Assembly: GCA_944326855.1 (NCBI GenBank)
Contig: CALVFO010000030.1
Span: 38,995 to 102,994, forward strand
DNA: 64,000 bases
Source: an uncultured Alistipes sp.
GTDB lineage: Bacteria > Bacteroidota > Bacteroidia > Bacteroidales > Rikenellaceae
Reading direction: 5' to 3'
Shown in pieces: positions 26,965 through 35,994 of this stretch; within the stretch, counting starts at the first letter, position 1; each line of letters starts with the position of its first letter. The position numbers and the translations under genes are program-made. Under the pieces are notes generated by a model. The model saw only the letters and a list, made by a program, of their open reading frames with translations, had not been told where the DNA came from and did not search any database.

Positions 26965-28119
26965 ATGCAACAGAAAAGAGTAAAACGGGATGAACGTCGA
27001 TGGATGACGGTTTTAAAAGATCGGATAGGACGTGTGACCAGGTTTTCCGGAGCGCTTGTAGCGAAGGTGTCGATCGGATTGCTTGTCGTTGCGGGCCTCT
27101 CTCCTGCGGGTTTGCAGGCTGCGCCAGGGACTAAGCCGGTGGTGTGGGTCCTGGCGACCGGAGGGACCATTGCCGGACAGGGCGAGAGTCAGGTTGCGGC
27201 GGCCTATAAGCCGGGAACGTTGCGGGTCGAGGAGCTGTTGGGGGCGATTCCCGAACTGGCTGAGGTTGCCGAAGTTCGGGCCGAACAGTTTGCTCAGATT
27301 GCCAGTCAGAATATGGATGTGGCGACCTGGCTGAAATTGGCGGCACGCATCAATGAACTGTTGGCCGATCCGGCGGTTGCCGGGGTGGTGGTTACGCATG
27401 GGACCGACACCCAGGAAGAGACGGCTTATTTTCTGAATTTGACCCTTAAAAGCGATAAGCCGGTGGTGATGGCTTCGGCCATGCGTCCTCCTTCGGCCTT
27501 GGGGTCCGATGGGAGCCGCAATCTGTATCATGCGGTGGTGTGTGCAGCCAGTCCGCAGGCGGTGGGTCAGGGGGTGATGATTGTCATGGACGACAAGATC
27601 ATCGGAGCCGACGATGCGACGAAGGTCTCCACGTTGGATGCCGGGGCTTTTCAGGATCCCGATTACGGGCCCTTGGGGATTATCTACGACGGTCGACCGA
27701 TTTTTTCGCGGCGTTCGCTCAAGCGTCACACCTTGCACTCGGAATTTGATGTCTCGGGACTCGATTCCCTGCCGCGTGTGGAGGTGGTTTCCAGCTATGC
27801 CGGGGCGACGGCACTGTTTATTCATGCGGCGGTACGTGCCGGAGTACGGGGAATCGTGATTGCCGGGGTCGGAAACGGAAATATGAGTGCCGAAATGCAG
27901 AATGCGGCCGAATCGGCTCGTGAACAGGGGGTGGCGATAGTCCGTTCATCGCGAATCATGCGGGGGCCTACCACCCAGTGGAATGAGGTGGATGATGATA
28001 AGTTGGGGTTTGTTGCCTCGTGGTATGCCAATCCGTATCGGGCCCGGATTTTGTTGATGTTGGCGTTGACCCGTACGGACGATTATCGGGAAATTCAACG
28101 CATGTTTACTCAATATTAG
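26965..28119 (+). CDS. ansB: L-asparaginase, type II (exported)
   Basis: Hydrolyses asparagine to aspartate and ammonia in the periplasm. The two nucleophile motifs are present: VLATGGTIAGQG (first catalytic Thr) and VVTHGTDTQEETAYFL (second Thr plus Asp), followed by PVVMASAMRPPSALGSDGSRNL. A signal sequence (KVSIGLLVVAGLSPAGLQA) lies directly before the mature start APGTKPV. The start is uncertain: in-frame ATGs are at 26857, 26965 and 27004; 26965 is used, while 27004 would give the most usual n-region. The sibling at 47220 is the cytosolic type I form. Confidence 0.92.
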   Translation: MQQKRVKRDERRWMTVLKDRIGRVTRFSGALVAKVSIGLLVVAGLSPAGLQAAPGTKPVVWVLATGGTIAGQGESQVAAAYKPGTLRVEELLGAIPELAEVAEVRAEQFAQIASQNMDVATWLKLAARINELLADPAVAGVVVTHGTDTQEETAYFLNLTLKSDKPVVMASAMRPPSALGSDGSRNLYHAVVCAASPQAVGQGVMIVMDDKIIGADDATKVSTLDAGAFQDPDYGPLGIIYDGRPIFSRRSLKRHTLHSEFDVSGLDSLPRVEVVSSYAGATALFIHAAVRAGVRGIVIAGVGNGNMSAEMQNAAESAREQGVAIVRSSRIMRGPTTQWNEVDDDKLGFVASWYANPYRARILLMLALTRTDDYREIQRMFTQY

Positions 28120-28196
28120 TCATTAGTCTCGGAATGCTCTTCCCCGGTTGCCTGGCGTTTCCCGGGGCGTTGTGTCAGGGGGGGAATGTGTATGAA

Positions 28197-28226
28197 TAAA
28201 AGGAGGCTGCCGTTAAGCAGCCTCCT
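28197..28226 (-). terminator. Terminator of dps
   Basis: 10-bp stem AGGAGGCTGC / GCAGCCTCCT with a 6-nt loop; on the minus strand it is followed by TTTTATT. Confidence 0.7.
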
Positions 28227-28250
28227 GTTGGGATACGATTGTTCGGTCGG

Positions 28251-28727
28251 TTATTTGTGCAGACTGGCGGTCAGCATCCAGACGCTCTTTTCCTGTTCGC
28301 GCAGGTAGTCGCTCATCAGGGCGGCGGTTCCTTCGTCTCCGGCTTCGGAGGCTTCACTCAACAGGGCGCGTTCGCGGGCGATGAGTGTTTGCAGGGTTTC
28401 CAGGATGAGGGTGATGGCGCCTTCGGCCGTGTCGACACCGGCGACTTCTTTCACCGAAGCCTGTTGCAGGTAGCCGCTGAATCGATTTTCGGGCGTGCCT
28501 CCCAGGGTCAGAATCCGTTCGGCGATTTCGTCGACCTTTTCCGCTACATCGTCATACATTTTTTCGAACTGGGCGTGCAGGGTGAAGAAGGCCGGACCTT
28601 TGATGTTCCAGTGCAGACCGCGCAGGTTGGTGTAGTATACCTGGAAGTCGGCCAAAAGTTGTTGCAGAGAAGCGATGGTGTTTTGAGACCGGTTGATGTC
28701 GAGACCTAAGATATTGGCAGTTTTCAT
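28251..28727 (-). CDS. dps: Dps-type DNA-binding ferritin
   Basis: Forms a 12-subunit shell that oxidises and stores iron and protects DNA from peroxide. The ferroxidase ligands sit at family spacing: His39 (GLHWNIKG), His51 (LHAQFEK), Asp66 and Glu70 (KVDEIAERI). 158 residues, one four-helix bundle. The N-terminus is short with few Lys, so DNA binding may be weak. Preceded by a strong promoter at 28774-28805. Confidence 0.95.
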   Translation of the reverse strand: MKTANILGLDINRSQNTIASLQQLLADFQVYYTNLRGLHWNIKGPAFFTLHAQFEKMYDDVAEKVDEIAERILTLGGTPENRFSGYLQQASVKEVAGVDTAEGAITLILETLQTLIARERALLSEASEAGDEGTAALMSDYLREQEKSVWMLTASLHK

Positions 28728-28773
28728 AATCGTAATTTTTAAGGGTTTATAGATTTTTTTCTCTTTCGTATCA

Positions 28774-28805
28774 CAAAGATAAAACGAGTTTTTATATAAA
28801 GCAAA
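28774..28805 (-). promoter_or_regulatory. Promoter of dps
   Basis: Minus-strand TTTG (28802-28805), 20-nt spacer, TATCTTTG (28774-28781): both boxes match. The next ~45 bp upstream is almost pure A/T (28806-28850) and is the likely place for an oxidative-stress activator. The rest of the spacer to 29166 is empty. Confidence 0.65.
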
Positions 28806-29166
28806 TTGATAATTTTTATGTAATAATAAGATATGATTATAAGAATAAACCAGGATGAGATGGGGTGGTGTGGGACGTAAGCGGAGGGAAAGGCGTGATT
28901 AACTCATTGGGGTGGAGGGGAAAATAGGGTTTGGAAAGGGTATTTGGGGGAGCCGCTCTCAGAACGACCGTCCGGATGGCGGGGCGGTCAGGAAGTGAGT
29001 CGAGACGGGACTTCCCGGTTACAGATGGTTTTGGGGGGCTCCGGCATTCGGGGGTCCGATCCATGAGGGTTTATGTTATATCCGTCCGATAGGCCGTCCG
29101 ATAAGGGTCCCCGTACTATAAGAGGCCGTTTGTGCGTTATCTTTCTGTAAACGTAAGTTACATCCC

Positions 29167-29526
29167 ATGAAAAAATCAGGCAACTTGCGGGTGACGATAC
29201 CTGTGTTTATCCTCTTTCTTTCGTGTCTGCTCTTCGGGCAATCCTGCTCGAAGGATACTCAGGATCTGAATTTGGTCCGTGTACAAGTGGAAACCGACTC
29301 CGAGGAATCGGTCAGAATTTATGGCATCAAGGATGCTCCGGAAGCCGGGGTTGTCGTCCAAAAGAGTTACGAAAAGAACTTTCAATGGGACGGTCAGGTA
29401 TTTTCGATAGAGGCCCGATGTGAGGATCAGAACACTTTGATCTCGATTAAAGTGTGGGTCAATAACCAACTCAAAGCCGATGTGTCCGGCAACCAATATG
29501 TGACGAGTGGAGATATCCTTTTGTAA
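29167..29526 (+). CDS. Hypothetical small lipoprotein
   Basis: 119 residues; signal NLRVTIPVFILFLSCLLFGQSC with a lipobox ending at Cys (GQSC). The mature part is a short beta-sandwich-like domain with alternating strands (VRVQVETDSEESVRIYG, FSIEARCEDQNTLISIKVWVNNQLKADVSG). The closing 'IKVWVNNQLKADVSG' recalls MmpS-like domains with a conserved 'xVxVDGKxV' strand, which is only a shape match. Monocistronic, with its own terminator. Confidence 0.65.
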   Translation: MKKSGNLRVTIPVFILFLSCLLFGQSCSKDTQDLNLVRVQVETDSEESVRIYGIKDAPEAGVVVQKSYEKNFQWDGQVFSIEARCEDQNTLISIKVWVNNQLKADVSGNQYVTSGDILL

Positions 29527-29540
29527 AAAACGGATCTAAA

Positions 29541-29576
29541 AAAAGAGGGAGAAGGAATTTTCCTTCTCCCTCTTTG
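29541..29576. terminator. Terminator between the lipoprotein and PepSY genes
   Basis: 15-bp stem (AAAGAGGGAGAAGGA and complement) with a 4-nt loop; A-run on the left and TCTTT on the right allow use by the plus-strand lipoprotein gene and the minus-strand PepSY gene. Confidence 0.7.
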
Positions 29577-29733
29577 GGGTTTATGGAATGGCAGGAGGCT
29601 GGGGCCGGTTTTTGTTTCCGGGCTCCGGTCGATGCCGCGTTGACGAACGGAGAGCGGGGTGTGAGGCGTTTCGGAGATCGTCTCTCGATGACTTGTGCAG
29701 TTCCCGCCCCGGGTCCCTGCCGCATGGTTTCCG

Positions 29734-30168
29734 TTAATCGATGTCGATCAGTCGGAACTGCAGGTCGAATTTCAATTCCAGCCGGTTGTTGAGTTTGACT
29801 TCGTAGTCGTGCTTGTCCCGTTCGATTTTGAGTATCTTGACCTCGGGATAGTTCTGTTGCACGTAGTTGGCGATGGCTTTGGGAACGATACCGGTCGGCA
29901 GTTGGCTGTATTGGCAGTCGACTTCGGTCCATTGTCCCTGTTTGTCGAATTCCACCTTATTGCCGTTGGTGAAGATCACCTTGTAGTCTTTGTCGAACCA
30001 ATCTTCATCGACTTTGGCATAGGCGACCTTTTCGGAAGAAAAATGCTGCTTGAGGCATTGTTGGGCGGAGGCCGGGAGTTGGTTGACGGAGATCATTTTG
30101 TCGTCGTCGGCTTGTGCGCCGAAATGCAGGGCTACCAGGCAGCTGAGCATCAATATCCACTTTTTCAT
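29734..30168 (-). CDS. PepSY-like (DUF2874) periplasmic protein
   Basis: A 144-residue exported protein: signal MKKWILMLSCLVALHFGAQA, then two copies of the short PepSY-like unit (residues ~28-85, LPASAQQCLKQHF...YKVIFTNGNKVEFDKQGQW; and ~92-144, VPKAIANYVQQNYPEVKILKIERDKHDYEVKLNN). Such proteins are typical partners or targets of two-component systems in Bacteroidales. It lies just after the kinase gene but has its own promoter with the same 20-bp direct repeat as the regulator gene, which suggests it belongs to that system's regulon. Confidence 0.88.
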   Translation of the reverse strand: MKKWILMLSCLVALHFGAQADDDKMISVNQLPASAQQCLKQHFSSEKVAYAKVDEDWFDKDYKVIFTNGNKVEFDKQGQWTEVDCQYSQLPTGIVPKAIANYVQQNYPEVKILKIERDKHDYEVKLNNRLELKFDLQFRLIDID

Positions 30169-30213
30169 TTTTCGGTATTTAAAGGTTTATACTCGGTTCG
30201 TGTCTTTCGACAA

Positions 30214-30252
30214 TACAAAAGTGCATCCCGAAACTGAAATAATTATGAAATC
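30214..30252 (-). promoter_or_regulatory. Promoter and direct-repeat operator of the PepSY gene
   Basis: On the plus strand CTGAAAT-AATTA-TGAAATC at 30234-30252 gives two TGAAAT half-sites 11 bp apart. The -7-like CACTTTTG (minus strand) has its last G at 30216, 18 bp from the repeat edge. The same repeat and distance occur at 32293-32330. The repeat overlaps the last codons of the kinase gene. Confidence 0.6.
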
Positions 30253-31544
30253 GGAACCGATCGTATGTTTTTTCCGAAAAAAATTTCAAAGTGATGTTCC
30301 TGCTGGTCGAACGAGTAGGAAATGGTGAGACCGTATAGCGTCCCGATCGAGTGTACCAGGGCCAGCCCCAGCCCTGAAGAGCCTTCCCGGGTCGTTCCCC
30401 GATAGAAACGTTCGAAGATGCGGGAGGCATCCAGCGGGGTTTCAGAACCGGTGTTTCGGATGGAAATCCGGTCGGAGAGGATCTCGATGTCGATTCGTCC
30501 GTTCGGGCGGTTATGAACGAAAGCGTTTTTGAGCAGGTTGGCCAGCAGGGTAGAGGCCAGTTCGGGATTCATGTCGACGCTCAGGGATGCTTGTCGGGAT
30601 ATATGCACTTCCAGCCCCGAGTGGGCGTAAGCTTCCCGGAAGTCGTCCGTCAGACGAGTGACCAGCGCGGTCATATCCACCGGAACGGTTTGGGGAAATT
30701 GTCCGTTGTCGATCCGGGAGAGCAGCAACAGGGTCTTGTTGAGGCGGACGAGGGCGTCGAGCGTATCCATGGTTTTGAGCAGTTCCCCCAGTTGGTGTTC
30801 AGAGAGGGTGTCATCGTCGAGCAGGGCTTCCAGCCGATTCCGGCAGACGGCCAGTGGAGTTTGCAATTCATGGGCGGCGTTGCCGATGAATTGTTTTTGC
30901 TGTTCGAACAACTCTTCGTTACGGCGGGCGCTGCGCAGGGCTGCTTCGTTCAGTTTCCGGAATTCGGTGACCGGAGTGGGGTTGTCGAGCGGCGGGGTAG
31001 GCCGTCCCACATTGAAGTTTTCGAGCCATTCCAGCAGAATGTACAGGGGCCGCAGGCTGCGGGCCAGAACCCAGACGTTGATGCCTACGATGGCCAGCAG
31101 CAGGAGAACATACAGAAAGACGATCCACACGAGAATCGTCATTTGAAGATCGTCGCGTTCGAATGTGGGAATGGCCACCGTCAGTTCGTAATGCTGGTCG
31201 TTGCGGTCGCGGAAAACGGTTTTCAGAACGCGGGCCGGTTCTTCTTCGTCTCGGGAGGCGATGTAGACGATTTGGTCGAAATAGCGGATATCGTCGTATT
31301 CCCGGGCGTAATCGGCCGTTACCGGGGTGATGTGGTAAGTGTTGTTGGTCCCGTTATCGGATGAGGGCAGGGTTTCACCCCCCAAGGCCCGGGAGATGAT
31401 TTGTTCGGAGTATTCGGCCAGGCTGTCGTCGGTTTCATTGTTGATCTCTTCCACCAGAATCAGGTAAAAAAACAGGGCCCACAGGCTCAGTAATCCTAAC
31501 AGAGCGAGTGACAGACGGGACGTAATGCGGTAAATCAGTTTCAT
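30243..31544 (-). CDS. Sensor histidine kinase
   Basis: 433 residues in the inner membrane: TM1 (~12-32), a ~100-residue periplasmic sensor loop, TM2 (~136-158), a HAMP-like linker (ARSLRPLYILLEWLENF), the HisKA helix with phospho-acceptor His225 (GNAAHELQTPLAVC), and the ATPase domain with N-box (LLANLLKNAFVHNRPNG) and G-boxes (GSSGLGLALVHSIG). Usual linker F-box residues (FERFYRG) are present. Located 46 bp after the OmpR-type regulator gene; the two form one operon. Signal unknown; the acidic sensor loop could bind cations. Confidence 0.93.
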   Translation of the reverse strand: MKLIYRITSRLSLALLGLLSLWALFFYLILVEEINNETDDSLAEYSEQIISRALGGETLPSSDNGTNNTYHITPVTADYAREYDDIRYFDQIVYIASRDEEEPARVLKTVFRDRNDQHYELTVAIPTFERDDLQMTILVWIVFLYVLLLLAIVGINVWVLARSLRPLYILLEWLENFNVGRPTPPLDNPTPVTEFRKLNEAALRSARRNEELFEQQKQFIGNAAHELQTPLAVCRNRLEALLDDDTLSEHQLGELLKTMDTLDALVRLNKTLLLLSRIDNGQFPQTVPVDMTALVTRLTDDFREAYAHSGLEVHISRQASLSVDMNPELASTLLANLLKNAFVHNRPNGRIDIEILSDRISIRNTGSETPLDASRIFERFYRGTTREGSSGLGLALVHSIGTLYGLTISYSFDQQEHHFEIFFGKNIRSVPIS

Positions 31545-31590
31545 ACAAAACGGGTGTATGTGGAGGCCGGGAAAGCCGTATGGAGGCGTA

Positions 31591-32274
31591 TTAGTGCTCT
31601 GGGAGCGTCATTTTGTACCCGAGACCGTATATGGCTTTGATTTCGGGCGAGGCTCCGGCTTCCTTGAGTTTTTTACGCAGGTTTTTGACCTGGGCGTAGA
31701 TGAAGTCGAAGTTGTCCGCCTGATCGATGTGGTCGCCCCAGACGGCTTCGGCCAGGGTGGTTTTGGGGATGAGGTGTCCCGGACGGGTGGCGAAATAGTG
31801 CAGAATGTCGTACTCTTTACGGTTGAGGTCCAAGAGGGTGTCGCCGACGCGAACCTCGAAACGGGACGGTACGATCGTCAGATTGCCGGATCGGATTTCG
31901 TAGCTGCCCTGTTGGTGGTTGCGGCGGATCAGGCTGCGGATCCGGGCTCCCAATTCGGCCAGGTGGAACGGTTTGGCGAGGTAGTCGTCGGCACCCAGTT
32001 CCAATCCGGTCACTTTATCTTCCAGGGCGTCCCGGGCCGAAATGACGATGACATTACCCGGTTTCCCTTCGTGACGCAACTCTTCGAGCAGTTCCAATCC
32101 ATTGCCGTCGGGCAACATGACATCCAGCAGAATGCAGTCGTAATCGTAATCAGCCGCTTTTTGACGGGCCGTTCGGTAATCGGGAGCCAGTTCGACGACG
32201 TAGCGTTCTTTTTCCAGGTAGGAGCGGATCACCTCTCGCAGCGAGGGTTCGTCTTCGACGATCAGGATTTTCAT
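31591..32274 (-). CDS. OmpR/PhoB-family response regulator
   Basis: Receiver domain (residues 1-120) with the acidic pair in VEDEP, phospho-acceptor Asp51 (ILLDVMLPDGNG) and Lys of YLAKPF; winged-helix output domain (~130-227) with LNRKEYDILHYFATRPGHLIPKTTL and VKNLRKKL. The start at 32274 (MKILIVEDE) is the family start; an in-frame ATG ten codons upstream would place the -7 box inside the coding region. First gene of the regulator-kinase operon and probably autoregulated (see the operator upstream). Confidence 0.94.
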   Translation of the reverse strand: MKILIVEDEPSLREVIRSYLEKERYVVELAPDYRTARQKAADYDYDCILLDVMLPDGNGLELLEELRHEGKPGNVIVISARDALEDKVTGLELGADDYLAKPFHLAELGARIRSLIRRNHQQGSYEIRSGNLTIVPSRFEVRVGDTLLDLNRKEYDILHYFATRPGHLIPKTTLAEAVWGDHIDQADNFDFIYAQVKNLRKKLKEAGASPEIKAIYGLGYKMTLPEH

Positions 32275-32292
32275 GGGCACGAACTTTGTATG

Positions 32293-32330
32293 CAAAGTAA
32301 CCATAAATTTCTGAAATCAATCTGAAATCG
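32293..32330 (-). promoter_or_regulatory. Promoter and direct-repeat operator of the response-regulator operon
   Basis: Plus-strand CTGAAATC-AAT-CTGAAATC at 32311-32329: two 8-bp half-sites 11 bp apart, the layout bound by OmpR-type dimers. The minus-strand -7 box TTACTTTG occupies 32293-32300; its last G is 18 bp from the repeat edge. The repeat overlaps where a -33 box would be, as for an activator-dependent promoter. The rest of 32331-32688 holds no gene. Confidence 0.65.
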
Positions 32331-32688
32331 CTTTTTTCAGCAATTGGAAAAAGAATGTTATGGAAAACGGAACAGGAGAATGAATGCCGATTTTCCGGCA
32401 GATGATGCATCGGGTAGCTTCGGGAATATTCCGATGGATTCGTTGGGGGGGTGGGATTCGGTAGATGCTTGTCGGACAGGTGTTGGCCCGGTTGGAGGAA
32501 GGACCTTTTTTAACGGACTTCTCACATTTCCCGGGATTTCGTTTTGGTGAAAAATGGGGATTGTCGAATCGCTTTCTGCCTGATTTAAAATGGATTGCAA
32601 TAATTATTTCTGTTTCGCGTAATTCCATTATGTAAAGAGGTATTTTTTTCGTAATTTGCAGTATCATCAAACATCCGACTGTCGTATT

Positions 32689-33654
32689 ATGAAGTATCAG
32701 GTATTGTACGAAAATTTTATAGGAGCCGTTAAGAATTCCATCCCCCGGAATAAGAAAGTATCCGCCGTACTGACCGACATTTTGAAGATAGAGAAAGAAG
32801 CGGTGTATCGTCGTTTGCGCATGGAGGTCCCCTTTACCTTTACCGAAATCGCCAAAGTGGCGCAGCATCTGGATATTTCGATGGACGATATCATCGACAG
32901 CAAACCGGCAAAGAATCGGCCTTTATACCTGAAATTTCTCGATTACAGCGATCCGATGGCGTTGGGGGAAGCGGTTTTGGAAAATCTGTTGGGGTTGGTC
33001 AAACAACTCAAGGCCGCCAGCGATTCGGAAATCAGTTTCAGCTGCAGTACATTGCCTGCGTTGCTGTATCTGAATTACGAAAAGATCGCCCGTTTTTATC
33101 TGTTCAAATGGTCGTATCTGTACGGGGAGACGGTCGGTGTCAAACGTTTCGACGAGTTGGAAATTCCGTCGCGGTTGAGTCAGATTCAACAGGAAATCGT
33201 GAACGAATCGCGTTATATCCGGACGACGAATTATATCGCCGACAGCATGCTTTTCAGCAGCCTGGTTCACGATATTCAATATTTCATGAGCATTCATCTG
33301 ATTTCGGAGGAGGATGTTCGGTTGTTGAAAGCAGAGATTGACCGTTTTATCGACGATACGGAGATGTTAGCCGCCAACGGACGTTATGGGGAGACCCGGA
33401 ATACCGTGAATTTTTATGTCTCGAACATCAATTTCGAGACCAGTTATATCTGTGCCGAAACGCCCGACATGCACATCGGGATGATCAAGACGTTTATTCT
33501 CAATGTCGTCTCTTCGCAGGACAATCAGACCTTCCAGGGAATCAAAAACTGGCTCCAATCGCTCAAACGGGTATCGACCTTGATTTCCCAGAGCGGAGAA
33601 CAGCAACGGATTCTGTATTTCGCCCGACAACGCGACCTGGTGAATCAGTTATAA
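32689..33654 (+). CDS. HTH-type transcription regulator, orphan, Bacteroidetes-specific type
   Basis: 321 residues. The N-terminus (residues ~15-70) is a lambda-repressor-like helix-turn-helix (VLTDILKIEKEAVYRRLRMEVPFTFTEIAKVAQHLDISMDDII). The remaining ~240 residues are helical with no recognised ligand domain. Proteins of this build are widespread lone regulators in Bacteroidales. The ATG at 32689 (MKYQVLYENF) is preferred over 32656, whose extension is unconserved and overlaps the likely promoter (GTAATTTG near 32652). No signal peptide. Followed by a hairpin. Confidence 0.75.
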   Translation: MKYQVLYENFIGAVKNSIPRNKKVSAVLTDILKIEKEAVYRRLRMEVPFTFTEIAKVAQHLDISMDDIIDSKPAKNRPLYLKFLDYSDPMALGEAVLENLLGLVKQLKAASDSEISFSCSTLPALLYLNYEKIARFYLFKWSYLYGETVGVKRFDELEIPSRLSQIQQEIVNESRYIRTTNYIADSMLFSSLVHDIQYFMSIHLISEEDVRLLKAEIDRFIDDTEMLAANGRYGETRNTVNFYVSNINFETSYICAETPDMHIGMIKTFILNVVSSQDNQTFQGIKNWLQSLKRVSTLISQSGEQQRILYFARQRDLVNQL

Positions 33655-33740
33655 GCGTTGGCAGGGAAGGAAAGTGTCCGGCCTTCCGGAAACTCTCCCG
33701 CTCATATCCGGATTTCCATTCCGGTGCCCGCCGTAGAAGA

Positions 33741-33768
33741 AAAGACCCGCCGATTGGCGGGTCTTTGG
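33741..33768 (+). terminator. Terminator-like hairpin after the HTH regulator gene
   Basis: 11-bp stem AAAGACCCGCC / GGCGGGTCTTT with tetraloop GATT; short T-run only. Confidence 0.6.
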
Positions 33769-33923
33769 TTGAATGAATGCTCGTTTCCACAAATCGTGGG
33801 ACCGGAATTTCCGGTTTCGTTATGCTTTTTCGGGTAAAATGCTTATCCTTGTTCCGAGAAGGAATCGCTTGCGGCCGGTGATGCCGGGATTCGTTGTCGA
33901 TGTGTAACGCAAATGAGGAAATC

Positions 33924-35357
33924 ATGAATTGGAAAAAGAACCTGGCCCGATGGGGGACTGTGTTTTCATGGATCGGGCTTTCGGCTTGTGCACTGCGCCC
34001 GGAAGCCGCTTTTTATGGAGCCTGGAGGGAACTCATGCCGGCGAATCCCTGGATCGTGCAAGGCCTTGAACTGGCGAAAGACGGGAAGGCTTCTTCATTC
34101 GGCATGGCGACGCTGCAGTATAATGCCTGGAAGTTGGATGACAATCGGTTGATTTTGCAGGGAACGAGTCTGGGAAACGGCCAGACGATTCCTTTTGCAG
34201 ATACCCTCGAGGTCGTGGCTTCGGGGGGCGATACCCTGATTTTGGGAAAGGGAGAAGCGTATCGGATTACCTATGTCCGTCAGCCGACCGATCTTCCGAC
34301 GATTACCTTGCCGGCCCTTTCGGGGGAAGATTCGGTTCGTTTACACTTCGGGTCCGATTCATCGACGGTGCAATTATGGTTCTCTGCGGAACGGGCTTAT
34401 GCTTTGTCCCTGTTGGACCCGTCGGAACAGCCGGATGGCCGGAAAGTGTGGAGCTGGGCGGGCGATGAGGCCTATCGCCTCGAACGGCAACACGACGAAT
34501 GGATCGTATCCCGATGGGGTAAGCGGCTGTATGCTTCTTCGGTCGATGAGTCCGATCGGCCGTCGAGACCTGCTTATGCCGGCTTTCACTGGGAATATCT
34601 TTCGGGAAACGGTTTGGGGTGTTGGGCCCAGCGGAATGATTCGATGCGTTTGATGATCGACCCCGATGTGCCGGGAGTGGTCGTGGTCCGTGACGGAGAG
34701 GCAACCCCCCGGGTTGTCGTTCGGATGTTCGATCTGCCGGATGGCAGGATCGAGAGTTTGTACGCCCGTTTGTCTCGTGAGCCGGGCTGGCATCCGGACG
34801 AACCGGGCCGTTTTCAGGAGCGCTCCTGCGATCGGCCGGGGGTTCGTCGTTTCGTGTTGGTGCCCGACGGAGCCTATGCCCGCCGGGTGGCTGAGTGGAT
34901 GAGTCGGGAACCGGTTCCTTCGACTTGCAGCGGATGGGGGATCGGCAATAGCGGAATGCGCTATTTCGAAATTCAGGAGGCTCATCCGGACAAAGCCATT
35001 TTTGTGGAGATCGGGCAAGATGCACCGCTGTTCGATGAAGAGAGTTTCCGTTTCGAGGATACTCCGGATGGCCCGGATTCCCGGGATGTGTTGCGCCTCG
35101 AAACGGGATTGCTTCGCATCGGGCATGAAGTCCGCTCCTTTACACCCGATGGGGGAACGGCAGAATATTGGTTTGTCGACAAAACCGGAAGGCTCGAAGA
35201 GGCTTATGAGGCATGGACCCGGGGAAACCAATCCGGGAAAGCGGTTAAGGCTCGGCTGAAAGTCGAGTACAATGGGAAATGGGACGATGGTTTTGCGGCC
35301 GATTACGACGGGGTCTATTGGGTTCGGGAGATCATCGGACTGGAACCGCTGCCCTAA
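33924..35357 (+). CDS. Lipocalin-domain lipoprotein, large
   Basis: 477 residues. MNWKKNLARWGTVFSWIGLSAC is a lipoprotein signal ending at Cys. Residues ~28-130 match the small lipocalin-like domain common in Bacteroidales (YGAWRELMPANPWIVQGLELAKDGKASSFGMATLQYNAWKLDDNRLILQG...IPFADTLEV): one Trp near the start, then a stem of strands. The rest (~135-477) is strand-rich and not recognised, with VVRMFDLPDGRIESLYARLS and LLRIGHEVRSFTPDGGTAEYWFVDKTGRLEEAYEAW. The ATG at 33924 puts the signal at the N-terminus. A DUF4405 gene follows after 49 bp and may be cotranscribed. Confidence 0.65.
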   Translation: MNWKKNLARWGTVFSWIGLSACALRPEAAFYGAWRELMPANPWIVQGLELAKDGKASSFGMATLQYNAWKLDDNRLILQGTSLGNGQTIPFADTLEVVASGGDTLILGKGEAYRITYVRQPTDLPTITLPALSGEDSVRLHFGSDSSTVQLWFSAERAYALSLLDPSEQPDGRKVWSWAGDEAYRLERQHDEWIVSRWGKRLYASSVDESDRPSRPAYAGFHWEYLSGNGLGCWAQRNDSMRLMIDPDVPGVVVVRDGEATPRVVVRMFDLPDGRIESLYARLSREPGWHPDEPGRFQERSCDRPGVRRFVLVPDGAYARRVAEWMSREPVPSTCSGWGIGNSGMRYFEIQEAHPDKAIFVEIGQDAPLFDEESFRFEDTPDGPDSRDVLRLETGLLRIGHEVRSFTPDGGTAEYWFVDKTGRLEEAYEAWTRGNQSGKAVKARLKVEYNGKWDDGFAADYDGVYWVREIIGLEPLP

Positions 35358-35406
35358 TCGCTTCGTCGTGTGGTGAAACGGATGAGTCGAATCGTGGGAA
35401 TGCGCT

Positions 35407-35790
35407 ATGAAAAATAGATTGAAAACGAATCTGATCATCGATGCCGTGATGTTGGTATTGATGGTTTGGCTCAGCCTCAGCGGGTTTATCCTGGAGACGA
35501 TACTGCCTGCACGGCACGGTATGCGCCATGCCGGCATGTCGGGGCATGTCCTGTCATTCGGCGGCTTGGGGCGTCATGACTGGGGGGAGATCCATGGCTG
35601 GGTGGGCCTGTTGTTGGCTTTTGTGTTGGTTGTGCACGTTCTGTTGCATCGACAGATGCTGGCGGCCTTTTTGCGCAAACAATTTCCGGATCCGATCGGC
35701 CGGGGTATCGTATATGGTATCATAGGGCTGCTGTTGCTCTGTGTCGTTTTGCCTTGGGTGTATGTTTTGGGACGAAACGGGTTGGGATGA
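35407..35790 (+). CDS. DUF4405 membrane protein (cytochrome b-like)
   Basis: 127 residues with three membrane helices (~8-30, ~62-82, ~98-122). His residues lie at helix ends where a b-type heme could be held (HDWGEIHGWVGLLLAFVLVVHVLLHRQML), as in the gamma subunits of formate dehydrogenase-like enzymes. Heme binding and partner are inferred; no oxidoreductase gene is adjacent. The 200-bp spacer after it has a degenerate CTGAACC/GAGT repeat (35885-35935). Confidence 0.75.
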   Translation: MKNRLKTNLIIDAVMLVLMVWLSLSGFILETILPARHGMRHAGMSGHVLSFGGLGRHDWGEIHGWVGLLLAFVLVVHVLLHRQMLAAFLRKQFPDPIGRGIVYGIIGLLLLCVVLPWVYVLGRNGLG

Positions 35791-35994
35791 TCCGGCAGGG
35801 CGGTTTGAAACCGGGTGTCGGGACTTCGGCTCGGGAAAACTGCCGGGTCAGAGAGGCCCCGGAGATGGAAACGGACCGGTGTCAGGGAGTGATTCTGAAC
35901 CAAAGGCTGAACCGAGTCTGAGTCTGAACCTGAATTTGGGAACGGGAACGGAACGAATGATCGGATCGAGAAAATAAAGAGAAAAAGGAGAGTT

